Shown: positions 44,640-57,264, counted from the stretch's first letter. The stretch is DNA of 64,000 bases from Argyresthia goedartella (GCA_949825045.1 OX463820.1:11172501-11236500), one strand, 5' to 3'. A program made the numbers and translations. Notes: generated by a model not told the origin, from the letters alone.

Positions 44640-44945
44640 CAATGTTCAAGATTACTTAAATGACTGTATTAATCTAGCTCAACAAAGACCTTGTTGTGAA
44701 TAGTTTTGTAATTATTAATTCCTGCTTATTAATCATAATAATTAATATTGTATTATTTGTATTAGTTAAACACAACCAATTTTTAAAAGAGACCTAAAAA
44801 TCAATCTGCACTGTGGGAGTTTCTACGCCCTACTTATCCCACGTCCCACAGTAGTCCAATGTAGAGCAGATGCAAAAAATGACGTTTGCTAATTAATCTA
44901 ATTATATGTAAATATCTACAGTAATAAAGAACTTTGACATTGACT
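44640..44945 (+). repeat. Dispersed repeat D, copy 2
   Basis: Reverse-complement counterpart of 8562-8830. It ends AATATCTACAGTAATAAAGA and then ACTTTGACATTGACTTTG, with an AATAAA motif and short TTGAC-type tail repeats as in retroposed sequences. Confidence 0.65.
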
Positions 44946-45639
44946 TTGTACTAACTTAATTATAAGGCTTTGCATCGATCTACCAAACCTTCTGTAGGTT
45001 TAAATAGTAGTTGTTTGTAGTAAAATAAATTTAAATTAAATGCAAGCAGAACCCACTGTATTAGATTTAATTGGTTCCGTCTGCATTTTAATTTAGTTTA
45101 ACTTAACAGACAGTGCGATTCTTCAGGTTTCAAAACTATGGCACTAAACTGACAAATGGTATGTGGTATCCATTAATTAAATTTTCAAACATACTTTTTT
45201 TAAAGTTTAGTTCGTTTAGTTATGTCGCCTCCAGCATTGGTCCCACTATACCATATTAATTTTATCGAATGTCAATAATTACGTTAACACGGCCGACTTT
45301 TCAATCCTTAGATAACGTATATCTGTCTGTTTATCAGGGGAGTTCGATAGAATTTGTACCTGTGAAATATCAAATAAAGCTGGGGCAAGCAAGCAAATAA
45401 AGCAAGTCTGTTTGCTGGGGCGTGAAAAATTGCCCCATAGTGTACCGCAGTCTGTTTTTTTATTATGTATTTAGATTCTTGTTTTTTTGTACAAAACTAC
45501 GGAAAATCTGTAAAAGCTAAGGTGTATTATTCACAGCTTGTGCGAGATTTCTAAATTATTCTCTACACGCCTTTTAAAAACCTTTATTACGAAACCCCAC
45601 TCAAGGCTCTTGAAAAAAAAAATATTTAGCCCATACATT
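44946..45639. other. Intergenic stretch with no gene seen
   Basis: One loose inverted pair (TTAAATGCAAGCAGAACCCA / GGTTCCGTCTGCATTTTAAT, about 45036-45092). Nothing else. Confidence 0.4.
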
Positions 45640-45845
45640 AAAGCGCATTAAATCAGCCATTGTGTATTTTATGTACTGAGTGACTCACGCACCATTAAGA
45701 CGAATCTAATGACGCATCATTTATCAAAATCATTTAAGCCGTTGAGTAGTTACGAGGGGACACTGGGACAGACATATACATACTGCAGTTCAAACAGATA
45801 ACCCCCCTCTTTTCCGCTTCGCTGCAGTCGTGTTAAAAGACTATC
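45640..45845 (-). repeat. Dispersed repeat E, copy 2
   Basis: Reverse complement of the copy at 25195, with GTTGAGTAGTTACGAGGGGA and TTTTCCGCTTCGCTGCAG as the clearest matching blocks. Confidence 0.65.
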
Positions 45846-47330
45846 CATATCCATCGATCTATCTTCACAACCACTACATCATCTACATTTTGCCTTGTTC
45901 TCACTAAATACTTATACCTATTGCGATGCGTGAATGAGCCACTTCCTGCCTGCCGTATCTCTAGAAGATCTCCAATAGCCGCACATAAATAGAACTTGTC
46001 GGCATTGGCGCTCTCATTAGTAATCGACGCGCGCGCCGCCGGTCGCTGCAACGCGCATGCGCTAACCTTCAGTATTGCTGTACAGTGTGGCTGCGCTGAG
46101 TTTGCATGTGACTATACTAGGATTTTTAATTTGAGGCTAAATATGTAAACAATGGTGTTACCAGTAAAGAAAATGTATGCTAGATCGATGGTTACTATTA
46201 TTGAGAAAAAAAAATACTATAATTTATTTTCATCTCAGTTTTAAAACTTCTGAAACAATTAAACATACTCAGTCAGACAGATTTGTAAATAGATATAACA
46301 TTCTTTTTATTTAAAGGAAAACAGTTCTTTCCGGCGTAAGGAAATATGGTGCTTGCAACACTAAAGAGGTTCGTAACCTTTTGATTCTTTTTTGAACTTA
46401 TGCAAAACGAATCTGCCACAAAGCCAAAAAAAAGTTACGCCGACACCATTTTCGCCGACGCCAGTGAGACAAGCGTATTTAGTTGCATTTTCCGTCGCAG
46501 GGAATGAGTGGTGGCGCGGTCTCTATTTTTGTTCTTAGGATCCTGTCACATGGCTCTCATGCGGTTAGGGATGTCCGATCTTATCGATCGAAATAGGTGT
46601 TTATCCCTTTTAATCGATGCCCTATTTAATCGAGGGGTTTGAATCGATTTGGCAAAGATCGAGAGAATCGGATCATACCTAAAAAACTGCAATTAAGAAA
46701 TTGAGTGTTGCCTGAATATGGGCTCATCAGTACTCATTCGTCAGGAAAAGGCGTGACGCTAACTTATGATAAGATAATGATTAGGAAAAGAAACAAATAT
46801 ATACATAGATGAAAGATATTTATTAGATGCAACTTTATCAAAATCAAATCAGTTAGTACATATTACTATAGGAACATATATAACATATGAACCGACAATG
46901 GTCAGAGCTCAATTGCTGGAAATTGTAAATAGACAAAAGCACATGTATCAAAAGCAAGTGGTAGACAAGTTGGCTGCTGGACATGGTATCACCATCCTCC
47001 GACTGCCCCCCTACCACTGTCAATATAGAATTGATCTGGACACAGGTTAAGGGGTATATCGGAAGGAACAAGAAAACCTTCAAATAGGCAGAAAACAAAT
47101 CCCTATTTCATAAGGGATAACAAAATGTGACACCACAAAAGTGGAGTGACTGCGTTAGCCATGCAATAAAATTGGAGGACAAAATGTGCTAACTCGGTCA
47201 CCTAATTGATGAACAATTTATAATAAATGTAACAGACTCTGAATCTGATTGAATGAAAATTGTTATTTTATTTATCCTTATTTTTAAATAGTATAAAATC
47301 CTTATCCTTACACAGTATAAAATACATGAT
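45846..47330. other. Intergenic stretch with no gene seen
   Basis: Several ATCGAT-type motifs cluster at 46575-46640 (GATCTTATCGATCGAAATAG, TTTAATCGATGCCC). Otherwise featureless. Confidence 0.35.
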
Positions 47331-47748
47331 AGTAGTTTATGTGACTGCTACATAATGGAGGGCATTAATACTCGAAAGTGGGTTTATGAAACAAGCCGAG
47401 AGTTTTAATGCCTAATTATGTACAGTTACTTACACTAGTTAATCTACACACATATCATAAGCTCTCTTTGATGTGTTCAGGAACCGCATGTTTGACCGGC
47501 ATTGTGGCTCTGCAGTTGTTTAGCTTGTTCTGTAGTGCCAAATTCACAGACAAAGTAGGGGCGGCACGTAGGCGGGCGTCGGCGTTCGAAATTTGAATGT
47601 CTTAATATGTAGAAAAAATACACCTTATGGTCATAATGTGTAATTTTTCAGATAAGAAATGAGTTTTTACCAAGTAGTTAAACATTATGCTGATCGTAAC
47701 GTGCGGTTTTTGTATGCAGTTAAGAGAGTTTATGATACGTGTGTAGAT
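47331..47748 (-). repeat. Composite repeat C, copy 3
   Basis: Inverted copy of the two-module repeat. Module B lies at 47331-47441. Module A spans 47442-47748 with clean inverted ends ATCTACACACATATCATAAG and its mirror ending ATGATACGTGTGTAGAT. This copy shows the module A ends most clearly. Confidence 0.75.
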
Positions 47749-48774
47749 AAATAAATAAATATCTTTATTATTAAGAACATCATAACAATACGTTACTTTC
47801 ATTATCACTAGCAAAACAAAGTCGCTATCCGCGTCTGTCCGTTTGTATATCTGTTTACTCCTAAACCACGCAACCAATTTTTATTCGATTTTAACCATCA
47901 GCTAGATATTTATTCAAGCAAAGTATATTACGCCGATAACGATATAACGGGTTCGAACCCCGCCCAGGGTAAACATTTATGTGCTGAGCACAGTCTTGTG
48001 GTTACCTTGTTTCTGAAAAATAACGATAAAAAAAAAGTTTTCGACAGCTGGAATGTCATTTTGACAGTAACGTTTCTTTGTTTACATATTTGATCTCAAA
48101 TAAAAATCATAGTACTTCTTCATCAGCCATTTTATGATGGCTGAGGATCGCGGATGTAATCTGGAATGTATTTTTCGCATGGAGTTCGACTAGACTTATT
48201 AATTATGTTCTGTCTTTACCTGTATCCTTTAGGTAATCTGTATTGTATTGTATTCAGTGAAAGAAACCGGATTGATTGGAATTGACTATGAGGGACCTTA
48301 ATTTATTAGGTAATGTAAACAAAACAAAGGGTACACACGAGAACATTTGACGCATCAACAATCAAGATGTGAGGCTTGTGCTTAGTACAGAGAAATGTTA
48401 TTTTAACTCGTTGTAAAAACGTTCTCATCCCGTCCCGAACTCGACAATTTTCCTAATTGTCTAATAATTACTAGCGTGACTTAAAACTTCTTAGATAATC
48501 TGGGTGTTCCCGAAAAAGAGACTTTGTGATTATTTCTGAAATTCGACAAAGAACGCTGGCAAAACTTGTTCTTTGCAAACATGTCCAACTTTTCCAACGT
48601 TGACCGTTGGAAAAGTTTGGTAGCGCTGACAACACTGGGCGTATGTCTGCAAAATCGTGCGATGTTATAAGTTTAAGACGTCTGTCTGTCTACATGACTG
48701 TCTGTCTGTTCGTGGATCTCTAGTGCTCAAACGGGTGGATGGATTTTAATGCGTTTTTTTTTCATTTGTAGAAA
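47749..48774. other. Intergenic stretch with repeat fragments
   Basis: CAAAGTCGCTATCCGCGTCT at about 47818-47837 and a tRNA-like B box (ACGGGTTCGAACCCCGCC, 47948-47965) hint at decayed dispersed repeats. An imperfect hairpin (CCAACTTTTCCAACG / CGTTGGAAAAGTTTGG) lies at 48585-48620. No gene. Confidence 0.4.
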
Positions 48775-49129
48775 TTCTGCGATGGTTCTTAGAAATAATT
48801 TAATAAAATCGAGTCAGCGTCTGAAAGGTTATCAGCCTATATAGGAAACAGCGAACCAAATTATAGCCGTTAGGTTTTGTTATTTTATCAGGGGTTTTCC
48901 AATTTTTTATTTATGGATGTGCAAGTAAGATTTTGGTAGAGTAAACAAAGAAGTTCTGCGATGGTTCTTAGAAATAATTTAATAAAATCGAGTCAGCGTT
49001 TGAAAGTTTATTAGCCTATATAGGAAATAAGCGAACCAAATTATAGCCGTTAGGTTTTGTTATTTTGTCAGGGGTTTTCCAATTTTTTATTTATGGATGT
49101 GCAAGTAAGATTTTGGTAGAGTAAACAAG
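48775..49129. repeat. Tandem duplication, two copies of a 179-bp unit
   Basis: TTCTGCGATGGTTCTTAGAA begins each copy at 48775 and 48954. The copies differ by only a few substitutions and small indels (for example GTCTGAAAGG versus GTTTGAAAGT). Not coding. Confidence 0.9.
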
Positions 49130-49932
49130 TCTTGTGCAGCCAAGCAATCACGATCTATGGCGCACGAACTAACTTCGGAGACTGCACTATTGTTGGCTAT
49201 GAGCCCTTGCACCCTTTGTATGTTTTCCGCGAAACAAACGCGCGTTTGCGATATAAACGGATACATTCTGTCTGACAAACGCTCTGAGAACGCACGTATC
49301 AAAATCAAGCGGTATACTCGCGGAAATATTACGCCATATGAAAAGACTATCTAAAGATCTCGTCGGCCAAACACAACCTGACTCTAGCCGCGCTGTAACT
49401 TTTTGTTTACTTGTGTCCAAACGCGAGGTCGGCCGAAGGTGATCCGAGTGCTAACACGCCACTCACGAACACACCCTCATATAGGAACATATAAAACAAC
49501 CAATATACCTAGACCTCTGGACGCCCTCCTCTCGAGACTACCAACCATAGAGGGAGGTAATCTGGAGAGGTCTTAGTAAACTAGTTACTTCGATATGTTG
49601 TTAAGATCCGTGCAGGCCGCAGTAGTATTTATTTACTCAACTTTTTTACAGATTGATGTGATGGATGAGTAAGGGAAGAGAGTGGTGTAGTGAAAGGAGT
49701 TAGTTCATAACAGTTGTCATAATATTTAAGGCCAGGATTTTCAGGATATGAGTAGAACAAAATCTTCTGCTGGTTCTCAAACAATGTAGGTATCTAATAA
49801 GGCAAACCACATAAAAATGTTTTAAAAATAAATTTCGTAAAGATTATTTTCAAGGAGAGCTTACGAATACATAACATCCACATTTTGAATGCAGTTCCGT
49901 AATTAAATATGTAAGGATTTCAAAATTACAGG
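49130..49932. other. Intergenic stretch with no gene seen
   Basis: A CpG-containing patch (49150-49450) gives overlapping open frames on both strands, none with a recognised domain. Confidence 0.35.
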
Positions 49933-50283
49933 AAAAAATAAAACAATTCAAATTGTTTTCGTAATTGAATTCTATCAAAAATAATTCATCTAATCGCGTT
50001 TTCCTTCAGTGAGAATCTTAATCAAATACTCAATAAACGTCAACCCAAAAATAAAATCTGTACATGACTCTATAGTGGAGTAAATGGATTGGAAAAAAAA
50101 AAACATATGAAAAAATAAAACAATTCAAATTGTTGTCGTAATTGAACTCTTTTGAAAATAATTAATCGAATCGCCTTTTCCTTCAGTGAGAATCTTCATT
50201 AAATACTCAATAAACGTTAACTCAAAAATTAAATCTGTAGATGACTCTAGTGGAGTAAATGGATTCGAAAAAAATAAACATAT
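49933..50283. repeat. Tandem duplication, two diverged copies of a 177-bp unit
   Basis: AAAAAATAAAACAATTCAAA starts each copy (49933 and 50110). Shared blocks include CCTTCAGTGAGAATCTT, AAATACTCAATAAACGT and GTGGAGTAAATGGATT, and each ends ACATATG. The copies have diverged more than the 179-bp pair upstream, so this duplication is older. Confidence 0.85.
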
Positions 50284-51150
50284 GTTTTTCGTATTACCGC
50301 GGCTGAGCACCCTGACAGCTTAGAATTTCACCTTCAGGTACTTTAAGCGGAATAGGATTCAAATGTGGCTTTTTACCGATTTGTCCACTATATGTGTGCG
50401 GGGCCGTAGGCCGAGCCACCCCCAAATTCAGAATACTTCGTCTACATTAAGTGACAAGATTTTTCAAACCCAAAGATCTTGTAGGCAGGGCATGTTATAT
50501 CAAAGTATCCCTCTTTATTCTTCTTAATTTTAACGTCACCTAAAGTTTGAGTATTCGAATATTTTGTTATCCTTTCTAAAGTTGGTTCCCCGTTGATAAA
50601 ACATCATCATCCAATTAATCAAGGAAATAAACAGTGAAATAAGTATTACGTTGTGACTCAGCGTTCATATTGCCTGCAGCCTCCCCTTCCATACAGCATC
50701 GAACCTCAGTAACCTCTCCAACCACCCGATATTCAGCTGGTAAGATTGAATCCACTTTGCGCCTTTAAAATTAACAGGAATTCTAATTCACTGTTAAAAC
50801 CTTGAAACATCTCTGACACAGTCGACAAAGTGACCATAAATCATTCATTAGCCTTATGAATATTCAGTAAAAACTTTATGAAAGGTGAGTATGGTGCTTT
50901 ATTCACACACCAACACAGAGAGAGATTCTGTTGTGATGTGAAAACGCATACTAGCAAGCGCACAATATCAAAACTACGTTGACGACAACGTATGGTTGAC
51001 AAAATAGAAAATAGTGTGCGGCCAGATTATCGTTTCGGAAAACTTATTTAATTTAAACGTAGGTCATTAAATTTCCAGCCCACTATGTACAATTGTGTAT
51101 GTAACATCATTGTCTTTTAGGTCTCTTTCTTTCTGAAAGCAGGTATATAC
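50284..51150. other. Intergenic stretch with no gene seen
   Basis: No recognised feature. Confidence 0.35.
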
Positions 51151-52860
51151 TAATGGTAATACCGTGACAACCCGTGAAAGTAATAAGTTAGTCTCCAACA
51201 TCTGATGATATTGGTATAGATCACGTCTGAAAGAGTAACAGCAAAGAAGTTAGCTCTGGACAGCCTGAGTAATATTGTACAACAAATACTGTGGCCTTGC
51301 ATCTTTAAACTAGACCCTTGCATAGATATGTTGTCACCACACTAGAGTCTTTGAACGGAATTGCTGCTGGCCAAAATCAGAGGACAAATAAAACATCTGG
51401 GAAAGAGGGCAAGGGACTAGAAACCGCCTACAAAGCTATGCACACTCCCAAAATGCCAAAGCGTACAATAATCCCGTCATCATAAGTTCCTCGACATATT
51501 AGTGACATGATCATGGAATCTGCCAGCAGCGCGTCGGACGCAAAAATCCTGCAGTAAAAGTGGACAAAGTTTGTTAAGCCAAGCTCCAAAATGTAGTACT
51601 CAGTTGTTCCAAACAACAGGACGCGAAAATATTGCAGAGAAACTCAGGAAGCCATTCCGGACTCACAGTCAGTGAGGCCGAGAACAAGAACATTAAAGAC
51701 GTCACATGCCACACAAACGAAGAATTAGTGGAACATATATGAACGCTCACTTGAATGACCTGGATTCTAACCAGTCCACAATGACGGTTCGCCAAAAAGG
51801 CAAGATATTCCACTAATGTGCCACCCGGTCCCAGAACTGGCCCCAGCCTTATGAAAGCCGCTCGCGGAAGCTAGAAAGCTATGTGTAGAACAATGCACAG
51901 TATAGGACCATTCACCACAGGTTCGGTGTTAAAATATCTAGAATCCAAACAGAGCATGCAAAGAGTCCGAGAACAACTATAGCTATTGTGGCGAGGCTCA
52001 CAACGTAGGAAGGTTCAAAAACAAAGACCTACCACCAAAATATGTAAACTGCGCTAAGAATAAACGGGAGAGAGGCGAAATAGCACATTATACGTTCAGT
52101 GGCGAATACCCCGAAAAAATATAATGGGACACTAAAACAAGTTCCAACTACAAACCAACAGCGAAAATCATCAACTAGTAGACAAGTACGGCAACTCAGA
52201 GGCATACAACCGAAGCATTAGCATACGTATCAGGGCCTCATGCGAATACTGTACCCCGAAACTTGCCGCTAAAAGCAGGCTCCAGCTGACTTGGTAAAAC
52301 CTTTAGTATAGAAAGCCTCAAAAGAGAGATCGTGAAAAAAAATCTGCATCCGGAATGCTGTCATACAAATGTTCAATAGAAGCAAAAGCAGAACAGTATT
52401 GAATAACAGCGGCACAAACATCAAGCTGGAAAAGTGTCTATATACGGCAAGACCGCAAAAGCATGTGAGAAGGGAACAATCGCATTATCAGTCAGACTGC
52501 CAGGTAAGTGGAAAATATGCTCCTGAGAGATTCCGAAGGGTCAGTGCTGGACTCAAAACACTCCTCAGAGGCACGGAAATTGATAACGCCGGACGAACTC
52601 GTAATTGATCATCGATGGTAATAATTTCCCAGAAAACCAACAACAACAGACCCACCCTTTACAGCCACGGATAAAAAAAAGACTAACCTTGTTCAGTCCA
52701 AAAAAGGCAACGAGTTCCGCCAAATATACGGTAGAAATTTACAAAGCCGCGATCAGACTTGACAGATCAGTATCCTTCGCCTACAAATGTTACTTCCCAA
52801 AAAAAATTAAATGCGCCATATGCACAATGCTTATCGCGGAATAAAGGACAACTGATGAGC
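51151..52860 (+). pseudogene. Possible LINE ORF1 (gag-like) relic
   Basis: Scattered plus-strand frames have a polar, protein-like composition. The best block is NNYSYCGEAHNVGRFKNKD followed by LPPKYVNCAKNKRERGEIAH (51973-52086). It resembles the cysteine/histidine zinc-knuckle region of LINE gag-like proteins with some cysteines lost. It lies upstream of, and on the same strand as, the reverse-transcriptase relics at 53.2 and 54.6 kb. Stops interrupt every frame. The call is tentative. Confidence 0.35.
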
Positions 52861-53159
52861 AATGTCAAATACTACATGGCTACTGTCAACGATAGGGAAA
52901 ACAGTTTGTTTTGTTTTTGTTTTCAAAGTTCTTAATTAGATAAATACATTTTAACATATCAACATAAGACACCGTCATTATGAGTATACATATAAATTGT
53001 ATTGTTTGTTAGGCTAAGGCACCTCTTAAAACTTTCAACAGCTCAATTAATATAATGTTTTACATTGTGTTCAACTATTTTAATAAAATATCAATAAAAT
53101 ACTGGTGCATTCAACTTGATAATATGTTGAATACTTTTCACATCAAAGGGAAAGCAGTG

Positions 53160-53520
53160 GAAAAGATGTAAGTAGGCAGAATCCATTGGCATATTCTATC
53201 ACAACTAAACCCTTGGCAATACGGCATCATGCCGCAACTATCGACTGAAGATTCGCAGTATCGGGACATATTAAAAGCGAGTTAAAATCAAAAAAATACA
53301 TACGGAGGAATACATAATAACTACACGAGAAAGTTTGCTCCAGAAATCTCTACGAAAAGGTCGCAAACTACGTCCACGTAGGCAAGGTGCTAGTCCGATA
53401 TGCCGCAGGGCAAAGTGTGCCAGGCCTGATGCACATCATCAGCAAAGGCCAGTGAGTATATATTTTCTCAGTGGCCTTTGCTGATGATGTGCATCAGCAA
53501 AGTAGTCAGTGAGTCTTGGT
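53160..53520 (+). pseudogene. R1-like reverse-transcriptase relic
   Basis: NPWQYGIMPQLSTEDSQY (from 53208) matches the R1-group signature QYGFMPQRSTEDS. It is followed by NLYEKVANYVHVGKVLVRYA (about 53350-53410) and, in the right arm of an inverted repeat, VAFADDV (53471-53491), which is the catalytic box. Stops occur throughout. The C-terminal part is lost or replaced downstream. Confidence 0.6.
53426..53497. repeat. Inverted duplication of the reverse-transcriptase catalytic-box DNA
   Basis: CTGATGCACATCATCAGCAA...GGCC is repeated in inverted form, 30 of 31 positions matching, across a 10-bp AT-rich spacer. The right arm encodes AFADDV on the plus strand; the left arm is its mirror. Confidence 0.9.
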
Positions 53521-53686
53521 GTTTCAAATCACAAAGCGAAAACGCGACAGGCACAAGGAAATCGAGCCCTTCGAGCAGTGCCTGCATGGGTACGATACAA
53601 TCGCCCCTTAAACATATGCTTTGTTAATTTAGAAAAGGCCTTCTAACTAACGTGTACCCCGCAATGGTCCTGGGATGGTACTACAT

Positions 53687-54170
53687 TAAAAAAACGGCCA
53701 AGTGCGAGTCGGACTCGCGCACGCAGGGTTCCGTACAATTATCTATAAAAACGGCAAAAAAAAAACGTTTGTTGTATGGGAGCCCCCTTCAATAATAATT
53801 ATATTTTAATAAAATTATTTATTTTTAGAGTGAATATAACTCAATACAATATTTCAAGCGTTATTAACATCGAGCAAAAACGAGCAAAAATAGTCACGTT
53901 TGTTGTATAGGAGCCCCCTTAAATATTTATTTTATTCAGTTTTTTAGTATGTGCTGTTAGCGTAGCGTATGTGTAGCGTCAACAGAAATACATCATTTGT
54001 AAAAAATTCAAATATCTACTATCACTATATATTTCAACTGTATACTATAACTATCATGGTTCACGTGATACAGCCTGGTGACAAACGGACAGACAGACGG
54101 ACGGACAGCGGAGGCTTAGTAAAAGGGTCCCGATTAACACCCTTCGGGTACGGAACCCTAAAAAAGGGAT
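53687..54170 (+). repeat. Lepidopteran-type dispersed repeat with inverted CCGTAC ends
   Basis: Starts AAACGGCCAAGTGCGAGTCG, GACTCGCGCACGCAGGGTTC, CGTAC. It ends GACAAACGGACAGACAGACG and CTTCGGGTACGGAACCCTAA, so AGGGTTCCGTAC near the start is mirrored by GTACGGAACCCT at the end. Two copies of a TTTGTTGTAT.GGAGCCCCCT block lie inside (about 53768 and 53899). Non-coding. I know this pattern from lepidopteran genomes, which is one basis for the organism call. Confidence 0.65.
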
Positions 54171-54330
54171 GTGCCGAGAAGTCATGGCGCCTACGTTGGT
54201 TATTCTGAAGCTACATGTATTCTTCTCCGCCGTTATGAGTGACGCCCTGAAGCGGTGTGATAGCAAAATAGAGTAAAACTTAGGAACGGACAAGAGCATC
54301 TTCGAACTAAAAAGAAAAATAAATGTAGTC

Positions 54331-54604
54331 CATTATTGTCCCACATGAGCACAGGCCTTTACCCGGATACGGGTAGGATTGAGCCAAACTCTACCATGAT
54401 GGCTCATTGCAGGTTTATGGACCCCTCCATTTACGACTACTACTGGTAAATCATAGTAGCCGGGACCTACAGCTTAACGTGTCATGCGAAACACCGATCA
54501 TCCGATAATATGTACTGATAAATTATTTATCTCATTGTTCAGAACCGGATTTGAAGCACCTCCTGTCTGAGAAGCAAGCGCAAACCCACTAGACCATAGA
54601 TCTC
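54331..54604 (+). mobile_element. SINE-like family 3, copy b
   Basis: Same order as 25738-26009 (GCACAGGCCTTTACCCGGAT, ATCATAGTAGCCGGGACC, GCTTAACGTGTCATGCGAAAC, GAGAAGCAAGCGCAAACCC, CATAGATCTCT), considerably diverged. It lies directly between two LINE relics. Confidence 0.6.
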
Positions 54605-54639
54605 TAGCATCGACTATCATCGAACTATGCCGATGAAAA

Positions 54640-55570
54640 GCCAGAAGATAAATAAACAAGCTCTCAATACTCTCTGCCGACGACATATGCATGATGGCGG
54701 ACAACACTAGGTCACTTCAAGTCTGTAAGAACGCCCTATGAACCGTGCTGTAATTTTGTTTAACTGTAATAGGTATCTCAAAGACCCAAGTCATCAAACA
54801 ACGATCTGGAGGCCCCGTCGCTGACTGTAAATGATGAAATAGATCTATGCGGTAAACCCCTAAAAGAGGACCCATCTTTCAAATACCTTAGAAGCCAAAT
54901 TAGAATGACAATCCAGAAATGTTTCCCCTAAAACAAAAGCCGCTGCTTCAGAGCAACTGGGTCTAGAGGTCACACGGCTTAAAACTGCAGTCAAAATTTA
55001 CAGTTTAGAAAGCATTGGCTCTACCTATACTTCTTTACACTGCAGGAACATGGTGCGTCTACAAACCAGATATCAGAAAACTGGACTCGTTACGCATCAA
55101 GTGGCAAGATGGTGTAACCAACAGTGACGGAAGTACTACGACGAGTAATATGACCGGTGTGGAAGCACTGCTCATGAAAAGCCAGCTGAGATGGAATGGC
55201 TGAGATGGAATGCCGAAAGCCGCGTTCTACTCAGAACTGACCGGCGGGAAACGGAACCCAGGCGGACAGTACCTGCGCTACAAGGACGTGCTCAAACGTC
55301 ACCTAACCGCATGCAGCACCTAAGCGATGGGAGCGTCTTGCCCAAGCGAGGTCAGAATGGCGCTCAGCTATACACAAAGAAGAATTCGAGAAAACTCGAC
55401 TTGTAGACCTGGAAGCGAAACGTCAAGCAAGGAAAACTCGCCGTAAGCCTAAGCCCTCCTACAATTACACTTACAATGATTCGGGACAAGTATACTGTAC
55501 CCCAAGCAACGGAATATTTAAAAGCAAGTTCGGATTGGCCACGCACATTGGAGCACACGGAAGAAGCTAG
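54640..55570 (+). pseudogene. LINE relic with C-terminal zinc-finger-like end
   Basis: Read over several frames: LSILSADDICMMADN (from 54661) is a catalytic-box region. LTVNDEIDLCGKPLKEDPSF then KYLRSQI matches the usual ..FKYLGS.I block. LPILLYTAGTWCVYKPDI (55018 on), [32 protein letters not shown] and a final GIFKSKFGLATHIGAHGRS (stop 55568-55570) follow the arrangement of LINE proteins that end in a Cys/His finger. The finger has lost at least one cysteine. Distinct from the R1-like relic upstream because it has its own ADD box. Confidence 0.7.
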
Positions 55571-57018
55571 TGTCGCTGCGTCAGATGCGAAGAAGAAGAC
55601 ATCATCATCATATCTATCACAGTAAACTTTTGATAGGAATAATTTACTTTAAAAAAAGTGTAATCAAATAAAATCGAAGCGAAACAAACCTTGTCTCATC
55701 GCCTACACAATGCGTTAACAACGTCAGCTGCCGACGCTACCACGGTCGCCCCAATGTCCAATAGGGCGTCATTTGCATTGGTAATACTTGTCGGAGTCAG
55801 ACTGAGTTAGCGCAAACGAACACAAAACACGCCAACTGATTTACTTCGACATGCTGCTGTAAACTGGTATAGGCATTCACTCACTACTTCTTTTTGCTGT
55901 ATAGCACGTTCGGTACCTACCGCGATGCTGACGGTACCACCGTCAATAGGGCTTCAGGCAGTTTGGTACCACTTGATTGGGTCTTTTACCCCCAGTTTCT
56001 GAATGAGTGAACAAATGTGACAGGTCATTAATCGAAGATTAATTCAAAATTGCGGCACGTGGTTGGCTGTAATTAGTTTAACAAGAGTTTAAAAAGCTGT
56101 CACAGCAAAGTTTCCTTCCTGAAATGTTAGCCTTTGGTATGGCTGAAACTCCTTCCCTTCATAACTTAAGTTACCGAAACTGTAATGTTGGAACTAGAAA
56201 CAGCAATTTCTATCGGAGATAATAAGAAAGTATAAATGTAGTGACTGTAATAAAACTAGATATGCTCATGCTCATTGATAAAGTTTTTAACTGGCTTAAC
56301 AAATCATATTGTATCTATCGATACTTCTTCTTACCTCTTCCACACTATGAATTGAAATTACGTATCAGAGGGTTCAATCAGAGAAGAACTCCAGGAACGA
56401 GTCCCGCCTCCCGCGTCGGTACATGATAGCCTCTCATTAACGAAAATTGGTCAATTCTCTACAAATGGTATCGTTTTCTCTCTCGGCCCTTCTTTACGTT
56501 TCCCTTAGCAGTTTGCCTTCAGACCCAGAAGTGGGATGACGAATCACTTATTGGGATGGAGTGGAACGCTTTCATTAATGCTCTACGGAATAATACCTTT
56601 TCCTTTTTTTAGCGGCGTTAATTCGATTAAATTAAATCGAAAAAGTGATAAAAGTAATTAGAGGCTAAACTCACTTTGATTACCTAATTTGTGTAAGTAG
56701 ATAATCAGGGTGAGTTTAAATTTTAGAGTTTTACTACAAATCGATTGATGTGTTACAAAACTTCCCTGGAGTGTCGAGTCTAGTCTCAGACATTCTCTGT
56801 CTATACAGGGTGTAACTGCCTTTTTTTGGGATGGTTAGGAACCTCATTCTGAACAACATTCACTATAAAACCGATTTGATCAGAACATCTCTATTTTTCA
56901 ATACTTCACACATTTTGACCGGGCGGTCAGTTGATTTGTATGGGGAAATTAAAAATAAATTTGACTGGTGTTGCACAAAAGGAGTCACAAAAGGCATTTT
57001 CATATTTTCCCCGGCATA
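55571..57018. other. Intergenic stretch with no gene seen
   Basis: No recognised domain in any frame; AT-rich. Confidence 0.4.
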
Positions 57019-57264
57019 GACGACCCGGATGGCCGAGTCGGCAGTTACCCTGCCTACGAAGCTAAGGGTCCCGGGTTCGAGTCCCGGTGGGGGCAAATAT
57101 TTGTTTCATGAGAACGGATGTTAGTACACTAGTCATGGTTGTTTATCTATCTAAGTATAATATTTATCTATATTAGTATGTGTTTCGTTATCTAGTACCC
57201 AAGATACAGGGAATCCTAGTTTGGGGCTAGATCAATGTGTGTAAATAGTGTCCAAGGTATTATA
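57019..57264 (+). mobile_element. SINE family 1, copy d
   Basis: Full-length copy with GACGACCCGGATGGCCGAGT and GGTTCGAGTCCCGG boxes intact and the end GTGTCCAAGGTATTAT. The polymerase III boxes are undamaged, so this copy could in principle be transcribed. Confidence 0.88.

Noticed and set aside
47940..47970. tRNA gene fragment
   Set aside because: Only a B-box-like GGTTCGAACCCC is present, without an A box or stems.
51151..55570. One continuous full-length LINE
   Set aside because: Two separate catalytic boxes and different family signatures show at least two stacked elements.
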